DNA from: Phytoactinopolyspora limicola
GTDB taxonomy: Bacteria; Actinomycetota; Actinomycetes; Jiangellales; Jiangellaceae
Assembly (NCBI RefSeq): GCF_011320225.1
Contig: NZ_JAAOEN010000005.1
Span: 37,515 to 101,514, forward strand
Direction: 5' to 3'
DNA length: 64,000 bases
Below are positions 1-9,082 of the stretch, piece after piece (positions within the stretch are counted from its first letter, which is position 1; each line of letters begins with the position of its first letter). Both the position numbers and the translations under genes were made by a program. The notes beneath the pieces were generated by a model that searched no databases, had not been told where the DNA came from, and saw only the letters and a list, made by a program, of their open reading frames with translations.

Positions 1-18
1 CCCCGTCTCTTGCCCCCC

Positions 19-56
<38 letters not shown>

Positions 57-116
57 CAACGATCACCGGGAGTTGAGGGCGCAGATCAGCTAACGATCAC
101 TGCTGATGGTCAACGG

Positions 117-1004
117 ATGATGCGGCCCACCGAACCCCCGAACCGGGACGGTGGGCTGTTGCGCGTCCGGATGGATATCGCCTATGACGGCACCAACTTC
201 TCGGGCTGGGCTGCTCAGCCAGGACGGCGTACCGTTCAGGGTTCGCTGGAAGATGCCCTCGGTACGGTGCTGCGCTGTGAGCCACCCCGGCTCACTGTGG
301 CCGGCCGTACCGATGCCGGAGTACACGCTCGTGGTCAGGTGTGTCATGCCGACCTGCCCGAGTCAGCGTGGGTGACGTTGCCGGGCAGGTCCGCCCGCAG
401 CCCGGGCGTTTCACTCGTGCGCCGATTGGCCGGCGTGCTGCCTGGTGACGTTCGGGTCATGTCGGTGGCGCCAGCGCCGGAGGGATTCGACGCCCGATTC
501 TCGGCCATCTGGCGCAGATATATCTACCGGGTCGCGGACAACGACTGCGGCCCCGATCCTTTGCTGCGTTCACATGTGGTGCACCACAACCGGTCCCTCG
601 ACCTGTCCGCGATGAACGCCGCGGCGGCCGGCTTGCTCGGTGAGCACGACTTCGCCGCCTTCTGCCGGGCACGTGAGGGTGCCACCACAATCCGGGAGTT
701 GCGGACGCTGCGCTGGGAACGTGGCATCGACGGGATAGCGGCGGCGACGGTGGAGGCCGACGCGTTCTGCCACAACCAGGTCCGGGCGATGATCGGTGCG
801 CTGTTGTTCGTCGGCGACGGCCGGCGGCCGATCGACTGGCCGGCCACGGTGCTGGCGCGAGCGGTGCGTGACTCGGCGGTCACGGTTGCCGCGCCGCACG
901 GGCTCACCCTCGAGGCGGTCGGCTACCCACCGGATGCCGACCTGGCTCAGCAGGCTCGAACTGCGCGCCGACTGCGGACCCTCCCCTCCCCGCCCCTCCC
1001 ATGA
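117..1004 (+). CDS. truA: tRNA pseudouridine(38-40) synthase TruA
   Basis: TruA isomerises uridines 38, 39 and 40 of the tRNA anticodon arm to pseudouridine in the cytoplasm. The 295-aa product carries the family hallmarks: an N-terminal [17 protein letters not shown] segment and the catalytic block GRTDAGVHA with the nucleophilic Asp at residue 66. The chosen ATG gives a slightly long N-terminus; the ATG at 171 (before DIAYDG) is a possible shorter start, and neither has a strong ribosome-binding site. In most actinobacteria truA follows rplQ and sits close to rplM-rpsI. Here rplM is 36 kb away. The stop codon lies inside a palindromic repeat, so the protein ends in Leu-Pro encoded by the border of that repeat. 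Confidence 0.95.
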   Translation: MMRPTEPPNRDGGLLRVRMDIAYDGTNFSGWAAQPGRRTVQGSLEDALGTVLRCEPPRLTVAGRTDAGVHARGQVCHADLPESAWVTLPGRSARSPGVSLVRRLAGVLPGDVRVMSVAPAPEGFDARFSAIWRRYIYRVADNDCGPDPLLRSHVVHHNRSLDLSAMNAAAAGLLGEHDFAAFCRAREGATTIRELRTLRWERGIDGIAAATVEADAFCHNQVRAMIGALLFVGDGRRPIDWPATVLARAVRDSAVTVAAPHGLTLEAVGYPPDADLAQQARTARRLRTLPSPPLP

Positions 1005-1056
1005 TCATGAACACTTTGCCGTGCTATCGCACGGCAAAGTGTTCATGATCATGGGA
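997..1056. repeat. CATGATCAT palindrome, subfamily A, copy 1
   Basis: Perfect inverted repeat with 28-nt arms (997-1024 and 1029-1056) around the 4-nt loop TATC. The arms begin TCCCATGATCATGAACAC and end GCCGTGC. The left side is preceded by a C-rich stretch and the right side is followed by a G/A-rich stretch. The TGA at 1002-1004 inside the left arm is the truA stop codon. Its position suggests a transcription terminator, although no T-tract follows. Related copies lie at 12209, 17633 and 22869, and a second subfamily at 11129 and 42589. Confidence 0.92.
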
Positions 1057-1110
1057 GAGATCGGGGATGGCCCTGAGGCATTCGGCGGCGTTGACGCGTA
1101 GCCTGGGGGC

Positions 1111-1524
1111 ATGGGCACGCTTATCTCGGTTCTGGTCGCCGTCCTCGGCACGGGTATGGTTGCCCTCTCCCTGCGGGAGGTCCGTACCAAAGGTGCCGCG
1201 GCCGCTATGCAGATGGCGGCGTTCGGTCTGCTGCTGGTCGGCGCCTCGGCTACGGGCTTGATTCGGTTCGTCACTCAAATCGTGTTCAACCCACTGGCGT
1301 GGATCGGCGTCGGCATGCTGTCGCTGGCTGGTGTGTTGTTCGTCGTCGGGCAGAAGTTGGAGGGCCCGGCGGATCAACCAAAGAAGACCAAGAAGGCCAA
1401 GAAGGTCGAAGAGTCCGGCAAGCGGCCGGCGGTTGAAGAGTCCCCGAAGCGCAAAGGAAAAGGCAAGGGCGACGACGACCTCGACGACATCGAAGCCATC
1501 CTGCGCAAACACGGTATCGAGTAG
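1111..1524 (+). CDS. Small membrane protein with basic tail
   Basis: The 137-aa product is not a recognised enzyme. Residues 1-20, about 30-53 and about 59-80 look like three hydrophobic segments, followed by a very Lys-rich cytoplasmic-type stretch (about 90-120) and an acidic-to-helical C-terminus, DDLDDIEAILRKHGIE. Short membrane proteins of this kind are, to my recollection, found near truA in other actinobacteria, so this may be the last conserved neighbour before the accessory block begins. Function unknown. The start is an ATG without a clear ribosome-binding site; the next gene begins 12 nt downstream, so the two may be co-transcribed. Confidence 0.75.
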   Translation: MGTLISVLVAVLGTGMVALSLREVRTKGAAAAMQMAAFGLLLVGASATGLIRFVTQIVFNPLAWIGVGMLSLAGVLFVVGQKLEGPADQPKKTKKAKKVEESGKRPAVEESPKRKGKGKGDDDLDDIEAILRKHGIE

Positions 1525-1536
1525 CGGCGCGCGGGC

Positions 1537-2832
1537 GTGATTCCGGCAAGAGCAGACGGTCTCGTGCGGGTTGGCGGCTTAGCGTTGCGCGACCACTGGT
1601 TCGACGTACCACTGGACCACCACAGTCCGGGCGGGGAGACCATCCGGGTCTACGCGCGTGAGGTCGCCGCCGTCGACCGCGCGGACGATCCCCACACACC
1701 ATGGTTGCTGTACCTCCAAGGGGGGCCGGGATGTAAGAGCCCGCGGCCTATCGGCGCCAGCGGTTGGCTCGGTCGCGCGGTCCGCGACTATCGGGTGCTA
1801 CTCCTAGATCAACGGGGTACCGGTCGTTCGTCGCCGGTCACCGCGCAGACCATCGCATGGCGCGGTGAGCCAGACCAGCAGGCTGCCTACCTGGCGTGTT
1901 TCCGGGCCGACTCCATCGTGGCCGACGCCGAACTCATCCGCAGGGTCCTGCTCGGTCCGGGCGGCCGGTGGAGCGTCCTCGGGCAGTCGTTCGGCGGCTT
2001 TTGCACGCTCACCTACCTCTCGTTCGCTCCCGCACACCTTGACGCCGTCTACATCACCGGTGGTCTGGCGCCGCTACGGGCCGTCGCCGACGACGTCTAC
2101 CAGGCCACTTACCAGCAGGTGCGGGCGAAGAACGACGCCTTCCACGCCGCCTTTCCCGAGGACCGCGGTCGGATCGACGCGATTGCGGCGTATCTGCGAG
2201 ACAACGACGTGCGGCTGCCCGATGGCACGGCTCTACCGGTGCGCCGATTCCAGCGGCTCGGGATCGACTTCGGCGCACGGATGAGCACACCGAATCTGCA
2301 CTACCTGGTGGAAGAGGCCTTCGTCGACGGTCCGGCCGGCGCTGAACTGTCCGAGACCTTCCGCCACAGCGTCCAACAGTCGTTGTCCATGGCCGACCGG
2401 CCGTTGTACGCGGTACTCCACGAGGCCATCTACGCCCAGGGCGCGGCCACCCGGTGGGCAGCTCATCGAGTCCGCCCGGCCGACTTCGATCCTGACGTAT
2501 CACCGGTGCTGTTCACCGGCGAGATGATCTATCCGTGGATGTTCGACGACGATCCAGCGCTGCGCCCGTTCCAGCCCGTCGCCGAACTGCTCGCGGAACG
2601 TTCGGACTGGCCCGCGCTGTACGACGTCGATGCCCTAGCGCGCAATGAGGTCCCCGTGGCCGCCGCCCTGTACACCGACGACATGTACGTCGACGCGGAG
2701 TTGTCCGAACAGACGGCCGCCGCGGTGCGCGGCCTGCGGGCCTGGAAGACCAACGCCTACGAACACGACGGGTTGCGGGAGACCGAGTACATCCTCGACC
2801 GGCTGATCCGGATGGCCCGCGGCGAGCTCTAG
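1537..2832 (+). CDS. Alpha/beta hydrolase, prolyl aminopeptidase-like (S33)
   Basis: This 431-aa protein resembles prolyl aminopeptidases of family S33, which remove N-terminal proline from peptides in the cytoplasm. Visible motifs are the oxyanion-type LQGGPGCKSPRP (60-71), DQRGTGRSSP (91-100) and the nucleophile elbow GQSFGG with Ser151. Asp381 or Asp382 and His410 near the C-terminus can complete the triad. There is no signal peptide. Translation starts at a GTG 12 nt after the preceding gene. Together with the exported Xaa-Pro peptidase 6 kb downstream and the hydroxyproline operon, it would fit intracellular trimming of proline-rich peptides. Exact substrate is not provable from sequence; other S33 hydrolases share these motifs. 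Confidence 0.8.
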   Translation: MIPARADGLVRVGGLALRDHWFDVPLDHHSPGGETIRVYAREVAAVDRADDPHTPWLLYLQGGPGCKSPRPIGASGWLGRAVRDYRVLLLDQRGTGRSSPVTAQTIAWRGEPDQQAAYLACFRADSIVADAELIRRVLLGPGGRWSVLGQSFGGFCTLTYLSFAPAHLDAVYITGGLAPLRAVADDVYQATYQQVRAKNDAFHAAFPEDRGRIDAIAAYLRDNDVRLPDGTALPVRRFQRLGIDFGARMSTPNLHYLVEEAFVDGPAGAELSETFRHSVQQSLSMADRPLYAVLHEAIYAQGAATRWAAHRVRPADFDPDVSPVLFTGEMIYPWMFDDDPALRPFQPVAELLAERSDWPALYDVDALARNEVPVAAALYTDDMYVDAELSEQTAAAVRGLRAWKTNAYEHDGLRETEYILDRLIRMARGEL

Positions 2833-2874
2833 GCGGGGCGTTCGCGAACCTCGGGTCTTCTGCATCGCGCACTT

Positions 2875-2934
2875 CGCTACCGCCACATGGTGTTCGGGCT
2901 CGCGTACCGTGCTCGACGCCATGTGGCGGTAGCG
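2875..2934. terminator. Long hairpin after the S33 gene
   Basis: A 16-nt inverted repeat, CGCTACCGCCACATGG (2875-2890) and its exact complement (2919-2934), is separated by a 28-nt loop and lies 43 nt after the stop codon. It is a likely terminator. It is not related to the two dispersed repeat families. The rest of 2833-3111 holds no recognisable gene. Confidence 0.6.
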
Positions 2935-3111
2935 GAGTCGCTCGCCGGCGGGTGCCTCCGACGTTGGATGGACGCGGTGAGCCGAACTTCCATCAGATGA
3001 CTGGTGATCCCGGAGACATCGGCGGAATAGCGTGCTACAACCGGGCCCGTCAGGGCAGTCGATCCCTGTTCCGACCGAGTCGGGCCGCCGTCGTCGTGTG
3101 AGGAGTCCCGG

Positions 3112-5823
3112 ATGAGACGTGTGACCGTTCCCCTGGCATCGGCTGCCCTGGCCGCAGGGCTGCTGGTAGTCCCCATGACCAGCTCCGTCGCCGACGAGGC
3201 AGCCGAGGTCGCACCGGCCGACACCGGACCGGCCGAACATCTGGCGAACCTGCCGCCCTGGCCGGAGCCCGGCAGCGCCAGGGTGGTGCCCCTACAGGAG
3301 ACCGGACCACCTGGCGAACGGCTCAATCTCATCGTCGTATGCGACGGCTACCAGGCGGTCGAACTCGACACCTGCCACGAAGATGTGGATCGTAATCAGG
3401 CGGTCCAGTGGAGCGTCGAGCCATTCCGCACCTACCGCGACTACATCAACGTGTACCTCTTGGAAATCTCCTCGGTGGACTCCGGCATCCGTCGCGACCC
3501 GGAAGAGGACGCGCCGCCGGAGGTGCGTGACGCCAAGAACACTCCCCTTCGGCTGTGGTACGCCGACGGCTTAACCAACCCGCTGGCGCGCGGCATCACC
3601 TACGGACAGCCGCTCGCGGGGCCGACGAATGGCAGCGCCTGCCCCGGCCACCCGAGCCCCACCACCAACCCGGACTACCCACTGGACGCCGGGATCCTCG
3701 GAGACCCCAGGTGTAACGGCCATCAGCAGCGGGCCATGTACCTCAACAGCTACGTCGCGCCCGCCCTAGGAGTACCGGTGGGCAGCTTCCGGCCCACGGG
3801 CGGGCAGAACTCCGGCCCGCAGAACATCCAGACGCTGGCGATCTCCAACACGTTCACCTATGGCGGGATCGGTGGCCGGGATGCCACCACCTCCGGCGGT
3901 AGCCCCCAGGCCCCGCTCATCTCGCTGCACGAGCTTGGTCATTCGCTCGGCACCATGCAAGACGAGTACCCGTACTCGGCCCGGACCGAACCCGGACCAC
4001 GACACCCCGACTCCGAGCCGAGTTCGTTCCACCACACCCGGATGACGTCGGAGGAGATGATCGCGGCCGAGGCGAAGTGGTGGCGTTGGCTGGGGGAGGA
4101 GAGCGAATCCGGTGGCATCATCCGGGCCGCCGACCCGGATGGCTACGAGAGCGGTGTCTACAGCGGCTCGAACGTCTGGCGGCCCAGCTCGAATTCGATG
4201 ATGAGGTGGATCGGTTTCTACTTCGACCAGGTGGGCAGGGAACACATGGTGGCGCGGATCACCGGTCAGAGGGACAAGGGTGAGATGAACCTGCGGCACA
4301 CACCAGAGGGTGAGGTCCGCCGCGGCGGCGTGGTTTGGGTTGAGCCGATGCACCCGAAGTATCACGAGGTCGAGGTCACCTGGCGGATCGGTGGGCCGGA
4401 TGGCGACGTCGTCTCGTCCGGCAACACCCGTTATCTCGACCTCAGCACCCTCGACCTGGCCCCCGGCGACGTCGTGCACGTCGAGGTCCGGGATCCGGTC
4501 GGCCCCGACGGGATTGACTGGGTGCGTAACCCATCCACCGGAATCAGTGCGACGGACTCCGGTTACAACGGCGCCCGCTTCGTGCAGACCCGCGAGTGGA
4601 CGGTGAGCCGGCTCCGGGCTGTCCCGTCGAACCCTGACGTCGAGTTCGTCGCGTCGACCCCGACACACCGGCCGGTTGCCGGCGACGAGATCGTCTACGT
4701 GACGACCACCCACGCCAACACGCGGATTCTGGACGTCGGCTGGCGCCTCGACGGGCAGGAGTTGGACGTCGAGCCGGACCGCCGCACCCTGGATCTGGGT
4801 GCGCTCGACCTGGCCGAAGGCACGTATGAACTCTCCGCCACGGTCACCGACCCGGCCCGTCCACACGCTGGTTCGGACACGCTCACCTGGACCGTCGACA
4901 ACGCGCTTCCGTCCGCGCCACGGACCCTATCCGAGCCATTGGCCACTCTCGGAGGCGACGTGGAACATCCGGTCTACTTCGAGGGCTGGGACATGTGGTT
5001 GGAGCCGCAGGACGATCAGGACGGATACCAAGATGAGCCGTACGTCGTCGGCGAGTTCCGGCTGAACGGCGACGGGTGGTTCAACTACTTCGGGTTCCCG
5101 GAGGAGCCCATGCCAGAGTCGCCCTTCCGGTTCCGCCACTCCGGCACCGACGTCAAAGCACTCACCTACGGCAACCTCGGTACCGGCGGACTCTCGAAGG
5201 CGACGTTCGAGCAGCACTACGGCCCCGGTGATCCCAACGGTCCGTTCATCCCCGGGTATGGCACTCACGTCGTGGAACACCGGGCGATCGACCCGGCGGG
5301 CAACATCGGTGACGCCGACGAATACCGCGCCACGGTTCTGCCCGGCGAAACACCCGAGTGCACCCGAACCATCACCGGCGCGCACCGCGGGACCATGGTG
5401 GTCACCGACGGCGTCACCTGCCTCCACGACGCAGAAGTCACCGGTAACGTCACCGTCCGCGGCGGGTCGCTTGTTGTGTCTGGCGGCTCGGTGTCCGGCA
5501 CCGTGATCGCCGACCGGGCCGACCTTGTCCAACTGATCGGTGCCGACGTGCGCGGGCTCACGCGCATCTCCGGGACTACCGGTGGTGTCACGGCGGTGGG
5601 CAGCACGTTCCGCGGTTCGGTGACGCTCAGCGGCAATGCCCAGGTTCCACACCATGAGTGGGCCGAACGGTATGCCGAGCACGCTGGGGCGTACGGCCCG
5701 ATCCTGGCCGGCAACACGTTCAGCGGCCGGTTGTCATGTACCGGCAACAGCGCGGCGGCGAGCGACTTCGGCGCGTCGAATCAGATCAACGGTCCCGCCG
5801 CCGGCGACTGCGCCCACCTTTGA
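3112..5823 (+). CDS. Exported M64-family metalloendopeptidase with C-terminal beta-repeat domain
   Basis: A 903-aa exported protease of the IgA-peptidase M64 type. An N-terminal signal peptide (1-28, MRRVTV then a hydrophobic stretch ending near SVA) is followed by the M64 core with LNLIVVCDGYQ and the zinc site HELGH (His273, Glu274, His277). Ig-like or fibronectin-like segments occupy roughly 400-740. Residues 749-903 form a Gly/Val/Thr-rich repeat domain bounded by Cys residues that matches the C-terminus of the secreted nuclease at 42655. The ATG is preceded by GAGGAG at 3100-3105. It is followed by two further exported peptidase genes. The stop codon touches a fold-back repeat element. 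Confidence 0.88.
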   Translation: MRRVTVPLASAALAAGLLVVPMTSSVADEAAEVAPADTGPAEHLANLPPWPEPGSARVVPLQETGPPGERLNLIVVCDGYQAVELDTCHEDVDRNQAVQWSVEPFRTYRDYINVYLLEISSVDSGIRRDPEEDAPPEVRDAKNTPLRLWYADGLTNPLARGITYGQPLAGPTNGSACPGHPSPTTNPDYPLDAGILGDPRCNGHQQRAMYLNSYVAPALGVPVGSFRPTGGQNSGPQNIQTLAISNTFTYGGIGGRDATTSGGSPQAPLISLHELGHSLGTMQDEYPYSARTEPGPRHPDSEPSSFHHTRMTSEEMIAAEAKWWRWLGEESESGGIIRAADPDGYESGVYSGSNVWRPSSNSMMRWIGFYFDQVGREHMVARITGQRDKGEMNLRHTPEGEVRRGGVVWVEPMHPKYHEVEVTWRIGGPDGDVVSSGNTRYLDLSTLDLAPGDVVHVEVRDPVGPDGIDWVRNPSTGISATDSGYNGARFVQTREWTVSRLRAVPSNPDVEFVASTPTHRPVAGDEIVYVTTTHANTRILDVGWRLDGQELDVEPDRRTLDLGALDLAEGTYELSATVTDPARPHAGSDTLTWTVDNALPSAPRTLSEPLATLGGDVEHPVYFEGWDMWLEPQDDQDGYQDEPYVVGEFRLNGDGWFNYFGFPEEPMPESPFRFRHSGTDVKALTYGNLGTGGLSKATFEQHYGPGDPNGPFIPGYGTHVVEHRAIDPAGNIGDADEYRATVLPGETPECTRTITGAHRGTMVVTDGVTCLHDAEVTGNVTVRGGSLVVSGGSVSGTVIADRADLVQLIGADVRGLTRISGTTGGVTAVGSTFRGSVTLSGNAQVPHHEWAERYAEHAGAYGPILAGNTFSGRLSCTGNSAAASDFGASNQINGPAAGDCAHL

Positions 5824-5990
5824 CACCTGATCGCCGTTTGTGCGCCTGATCGTTTTCCTGGGAGCGATCAGGCGCACAAACGGCGGAACAATGGCGACGT
5901 CGGTGCGTCTGATCGCGTCCACTATGCGAACGCGGAATGGATCAGATGCGCCCCTGGCCACCATTGGCCCGATGTGGCATCTGATCGTCG
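5824..5990. repeat. GATCAG fold-back element, short copy (C1)
   Basis: The region starts directly at the stop codon of the M64 gene. It has a 21-bp perfect hairpin, arms 5832-5852 and 5865-5885 (CGCCGTTTGTGCGCCTGATCG and complement), then a second imperfect pair, GGTGCGTCTGAT near 902 and ATCAGATGCGCC at 5941-5952, and a terminal GCATCTGATCGTCG at 5977-5990. It shares its outer sequence with the elements at 36627 and 56633, so it looks like a shortened member of the same family. No credible gene is seen in 5824-6408. Confidence 0.8.
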
Positions 5991-6166
5991 TACCGTCGGC
6001 GGGCAGCGCACGCGGCGGTGGCGCCGAGACTGGTGCTCACTCCATGGCTGCTGAAGCCCATGCCACCGTCTCGGCCTGAGCCCCGTAGATGGGTGGGCGG
6101 ACCTTCGCCTGGTGCCCTGACGCGCTGACCGCTTCCACACAAGGCGCATATCGGGCGTGGTTACCG

Positions 6167-6243
6167 GCGCTCAGCGCACCAGGGTCGCCGCGCTCAGCGC
6201 ACCAGGGTCGCCGCGCTCAGCGCGCCAGGCTACCGGCGCTCAG
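6167..6243. repeat. 23-bp tandem repeat, about 3.3 units
   Basis: The unit GCGCTCAGCGCACCAGGGTCGCC occurs at 6167-6189 and 6190-6212, a diverged third copy at 6213-6234 and a partial fourth to 6243. There are no spacers, so this is not a CRISPR array. It lies about 165 nt upstream of the M6 peptidase start and could affect its expression or simply be a slippage product. Positions 6244-6408 hold nothing else recognised except the ribosome-binding site. Confidence 0.85.
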
Positions 6244-6408
6244 TTGGTGACCGTCGGTGGTGTGATCGGTGGCGATCTCGACAGATGTCGCATGGTTCGA
6301 CGGTTTTTCCGTGCAGATGCGCGGTGACGTCCGAATGGTAACCCTTCTAGGGTCCGAGGATCAGTGCCCACGGCCGTCGACACACGATGTCGGCGTTGGG
6401 AGGGTGTT

Positions 6409-8898
6409 ATGGCAAGACCGGAAAGTCACCCACCGCACAAGACGACACGGGCATGGCGGGCGACGGGTATCGCCGGCTCCGTGGTTCTCACCGCATCGCT
6501 GCTCGGCGGGATCGGGTTGGCCACCGCACAGGACGACCACGCCAATCCCGCAGGTGCCACATCGGCTGGTCCGATCGTCCCGATAGATGCCCAGGATTGG
6601 CTCGACATGGAGTTCAAGACCTGGGACGACTACGTGCCAGTCCGCCCGGACGAGTGGCATGACGACTCCGTCCATGGCAGTGACGTGCAGTTCGAGGCTG
6701 CCGTCGTGCTGCTCGATTACGAGGACGAACCGTTCTTGGTTGCCCAGGAGGAAGGCTCACATCCGTTCGGCAACCCGGCCCCTCCGGGATCACCGTGGGA
6801 GGGCTCGTGGGAGCCGGTCGAGGATGTGAACTCGTGGTTCCACGAGTACTTCACGACTCCGAACGAGTTCAACGGCGGGCAGACCATCCACTCGTACTGG
6901 ATGGAGACCAGCCACGGCCGCACGGGTGTCACCGTCGATACCTTTGGCCCGTACACCCTGCCGGGTAATTACCACGAATGGGGGCTCGGTCACGGGCCGA
7001 CGGGCGGGCGTGCGCTGGGTGATGAGCCCGATTCGGTCTGTCCGGCCGGCGACAACTGCACGCCTTGGTCGGCGCAGAATCCGGATGGCCGCAACCTCCG
7101 CCGGGACGGCAATCTGCCGTGGCGCACAGAGATGGAGCAGAACGGATTCGAGTGCCCAACCGCTACGGCGCTCGACGTCGCTGACTGTGGGTACGACTTC
7201 GTCCTTTACGTCACCGCTGGTCACGACGAGTCGTCCACCTGGGAAGAGCAGGGTCGGATGATCTTCCAGACGCACGAGGACGTCCCGGACGCGTTCGGTC
7301 CGCCCGGCGCGGAGGATGGTCCGGTGTTGAACAGCGCTGGTAATCCGATCCCGAACTACGTCGGTACTCGGTATTTGTTCGATGCCGGGATCGCACCCGA
7401 GGACGGTGGGTTCACGTCGTGGCGGTCAGGGGCGAGTCAGTGGCCGAACGCCACGGGTGGAAGCCGTCCGAGTTCCACGCAGGCGGAATCGTCTGGGCAG
7501 AGCACCTTCGCCCACGAGATCAGTCACTTGTTCGGACTCCCGGACAATTACAACAACCCGTTCGCGGACAACCTGCGTAACGCCACCGGCTACTGGGAGA
7601 TGATGTCCCGCGGTACGTTCAACGGACCTGGTGGCACTCACAACCGTTGGCAGGTGCCCAACCAGGGCGGTTCGGCGCTTGGTCCGCATCACATGACTAA
7701 GTACAAGCGGGACATGGGGTTCTTCCAGCCCAGCGAGATCGCCGAATTCCAGCGGGACGAGTTACCGGACAACGGCGTCGCGCGTGCCACCCTGCAGGCT
7801 CGGGCGCATCAGCCGGGCTCCGGTGGTCAACTCGGTATGCGGATCCGGTTCGGAGAGACCACGGCCAACGGCCAGAACTTCCGCACCTGCGCAGCCCTCG
7901 GGCATGTTGGTGAGGACTCGTTCTGGTGCCACGGCAACGACAACTACCACAACTACGAGGTCGAGGTCGTCGACACCGTCGGCAACGACTCGTTCGTCCC
8001 CGGGCACGGCGTGCTCATCGCGATGACACGGAACACGAACGCGTTCCCCAGCGCGTGGCTGATCGACCCGAACCCGGAGACCCTCGACCTGGTCGACTAC
8101 CACCGGCCGGATGGCACACCAGTGCCCGTGCTGCGCGGCGACCCGCGTCAGTTGAACAACGCCACCTGGCATGCCGGCACGGACTCCGACAGCGAGTTCG
8201 AGTTCGTCGACGAACACAACAAGCTGCACTTCTACATCCTCGACACGTACCGCAACGGTGACGGCGTCTTGCTCTACGACCTCGCCGTCCGGCACCTCGA
8301 CGGAGCGGGGGAGTTCGACCGCGACGTCTCGTTGGGCGACGTGAGCACATTCGCCGTGGGCGACTCGACCGGCCTGGTGACACTGCCGGTCACCAACACC
8401 GGTGCCGCCGGTGCCGATCTGTACAGTTCCGACGTCTATCGACTCAGTTCCTCCGTCGACGGCGAGGGTTGGCAGGTCTGGTTGCCGTATGAGGTTAAGG
8501 CCGTCGACGCCGGTGAGACGGTTCCCGCGTACGTCTATGCAACAGCGGGGCCGGGTGCGACGGAGTCCGCGACGGTGACGATCACCGCGACCAGCGAGTC
8601 CGACCCGGATGCCACCCAGACGCTGGAAGTGGAGCTCACCACGACGGATCTGAAGGTGACCTTCGCCGGTGCGGCCGAGCTAGTGGACTCCTACTACGAC
8701 GATGGCCTGCTGGAACGTTCCGAGCGGCAACGGTTGCTCGCACACTTGCGGGCGGCCGAGCGTGCCGGCGGGCGCGGCGCCGAGCAGGCTCTCAACCGGT
8801 TCGTCGAGGTGGCCGAAGGTGTCGCCGACACCGGGGTCGCCAACCTGGCGAGCGCAGCCCTCGTGGCGCTCGCCGAAGACCTGCGGGCCGAGTTGTAA
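6409..8898 (+). CDS. Exported M6-family (immune inhibitor A-like) metalloprotease
   Basis: The ATG at 6409 is chosen because GGGAGGG sits at 6398-6404; an in-frame GTG at 6364 would add 15 residues before the signal peptide. The 829-aa product begins with a signal peptide ending near LATAQDDH (about residue 42). The zinc motif HEISH spans residues 369-373, followed by LFGLPDNYN, typical of M6 peptidases. The C-terminal 80 residues (from about 748) form a helical, Arg/Glu/Ala-rich domain resembling FIMAH-type domains of secreted enzymes; this assignment is tentative. It is the second of three consecutive exported peptidases and acts extracellularly on proteins. Its exact specificity is unknown. 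Confidence 0.87.
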   Translation: MARPESHPPHKTTRAWRATGIAGSVVLTASLLGGIGLATAQDDHANPAGATSAGPIVPIDAQDWLDMEFKTWDDYVPVRPDEWHDDSVHGSDVQFEAAVVLLDYEDEPFLVAQEEGSHPFGNPAPPGSPWEGSWEPVEDVNSWFHEYFTTPNEFNGGQTIHSYWMETSHGRTGVTVDTFGPYTLPGNYHEWGLGHGPTGGRALGDEPDSVCPAGDNCTPWSAQNPDGRNLRRDGNLPWRTEMEQNGFECPTATALDVADCGYDFVLYVTAGHDESSTWEEQGRMIFQTHEDVPDAFGPPGAEDGPVLNSAGNPIPNYVGTRYLFDAGIAPEDGGFTSWRSGASQWPNATGGSRPSSTQAESSGQSTFAHEISHLFGLPDNYNNPFADNLRNATGYWEMMSRGTFNGPGGTHNRWQVPNQGGSALGPHHMTKYKRDMGFFQPSEIAEFQRDELPDNGVARATLQARAHQPGSGGQLGMRIRFGETTANGQNFRTCAALGHVGEDSFWCHGNDNYHNYEVEVVDTVGNDSFVPGHGVLIAMTRNTNAFPSAWLIDPNPETLDLVDYHRPDGTPVPVLRGDPRQLNNATWHAGTDSDSEFEFVDEHNKLHFYILDTYRNGDGVLLYDLAVRHLDGAGEFDRDVSLGDVSTFAVGDSTGLVTLPVTNTGAAGADLYSSDVYRLSSSVDGEGWQVWLPYEVKAVDAGETVPAYVYATAGPGATESATVTITATSESDPDATQTLEVELTTTDLKVTFAGAAELVDSYYDDGLLERSERQRLLAHLRAAERAGGRGAEQALNRFVEVAEGVADTGVANLASAALVALAEDLRAEL

Positions 8899-8980
8899 AC
8901 AGCTCCCCGCGGGTCTCGAGCGGGAGGCGCTCCGGAGTCCGACCATCCCCAGGCTCCGGAGTGCCCCCGCCTATGTCTGT

Positions 8981-9019
8981 CGGGTGCCGGTCCAGATTGA
9001 GCTACCAGGCCGGCACCCG
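8981..9019. terminator. Inverted repeat between the M6 and S15 genes
   Basis: CGGGTGCCGG at 8981-8990 pairs with its complement at 9010-9019 across a 19-nt loop. It lies 80 nt after the M6 stop codon and 63 nt before the S15 start, so it is probably a terminator or leader hairpin. A direct repeat, GCTCCGGAGT, also occurs twice just upstream, around 8930 and 8953. Confidence 0.45.
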
Positions 9020-9082
9020 CCCGCTCCATCGTCATGTCCCTTAGCTCCTGATCGACGTTACGCACGGCGTGTAGGAGGAACG

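Noticed and set aside
6167-6243. Possible CRISPR array
   Set aside because: The 23-bp units are directly adjacent without spacers, and no cas genes are present.
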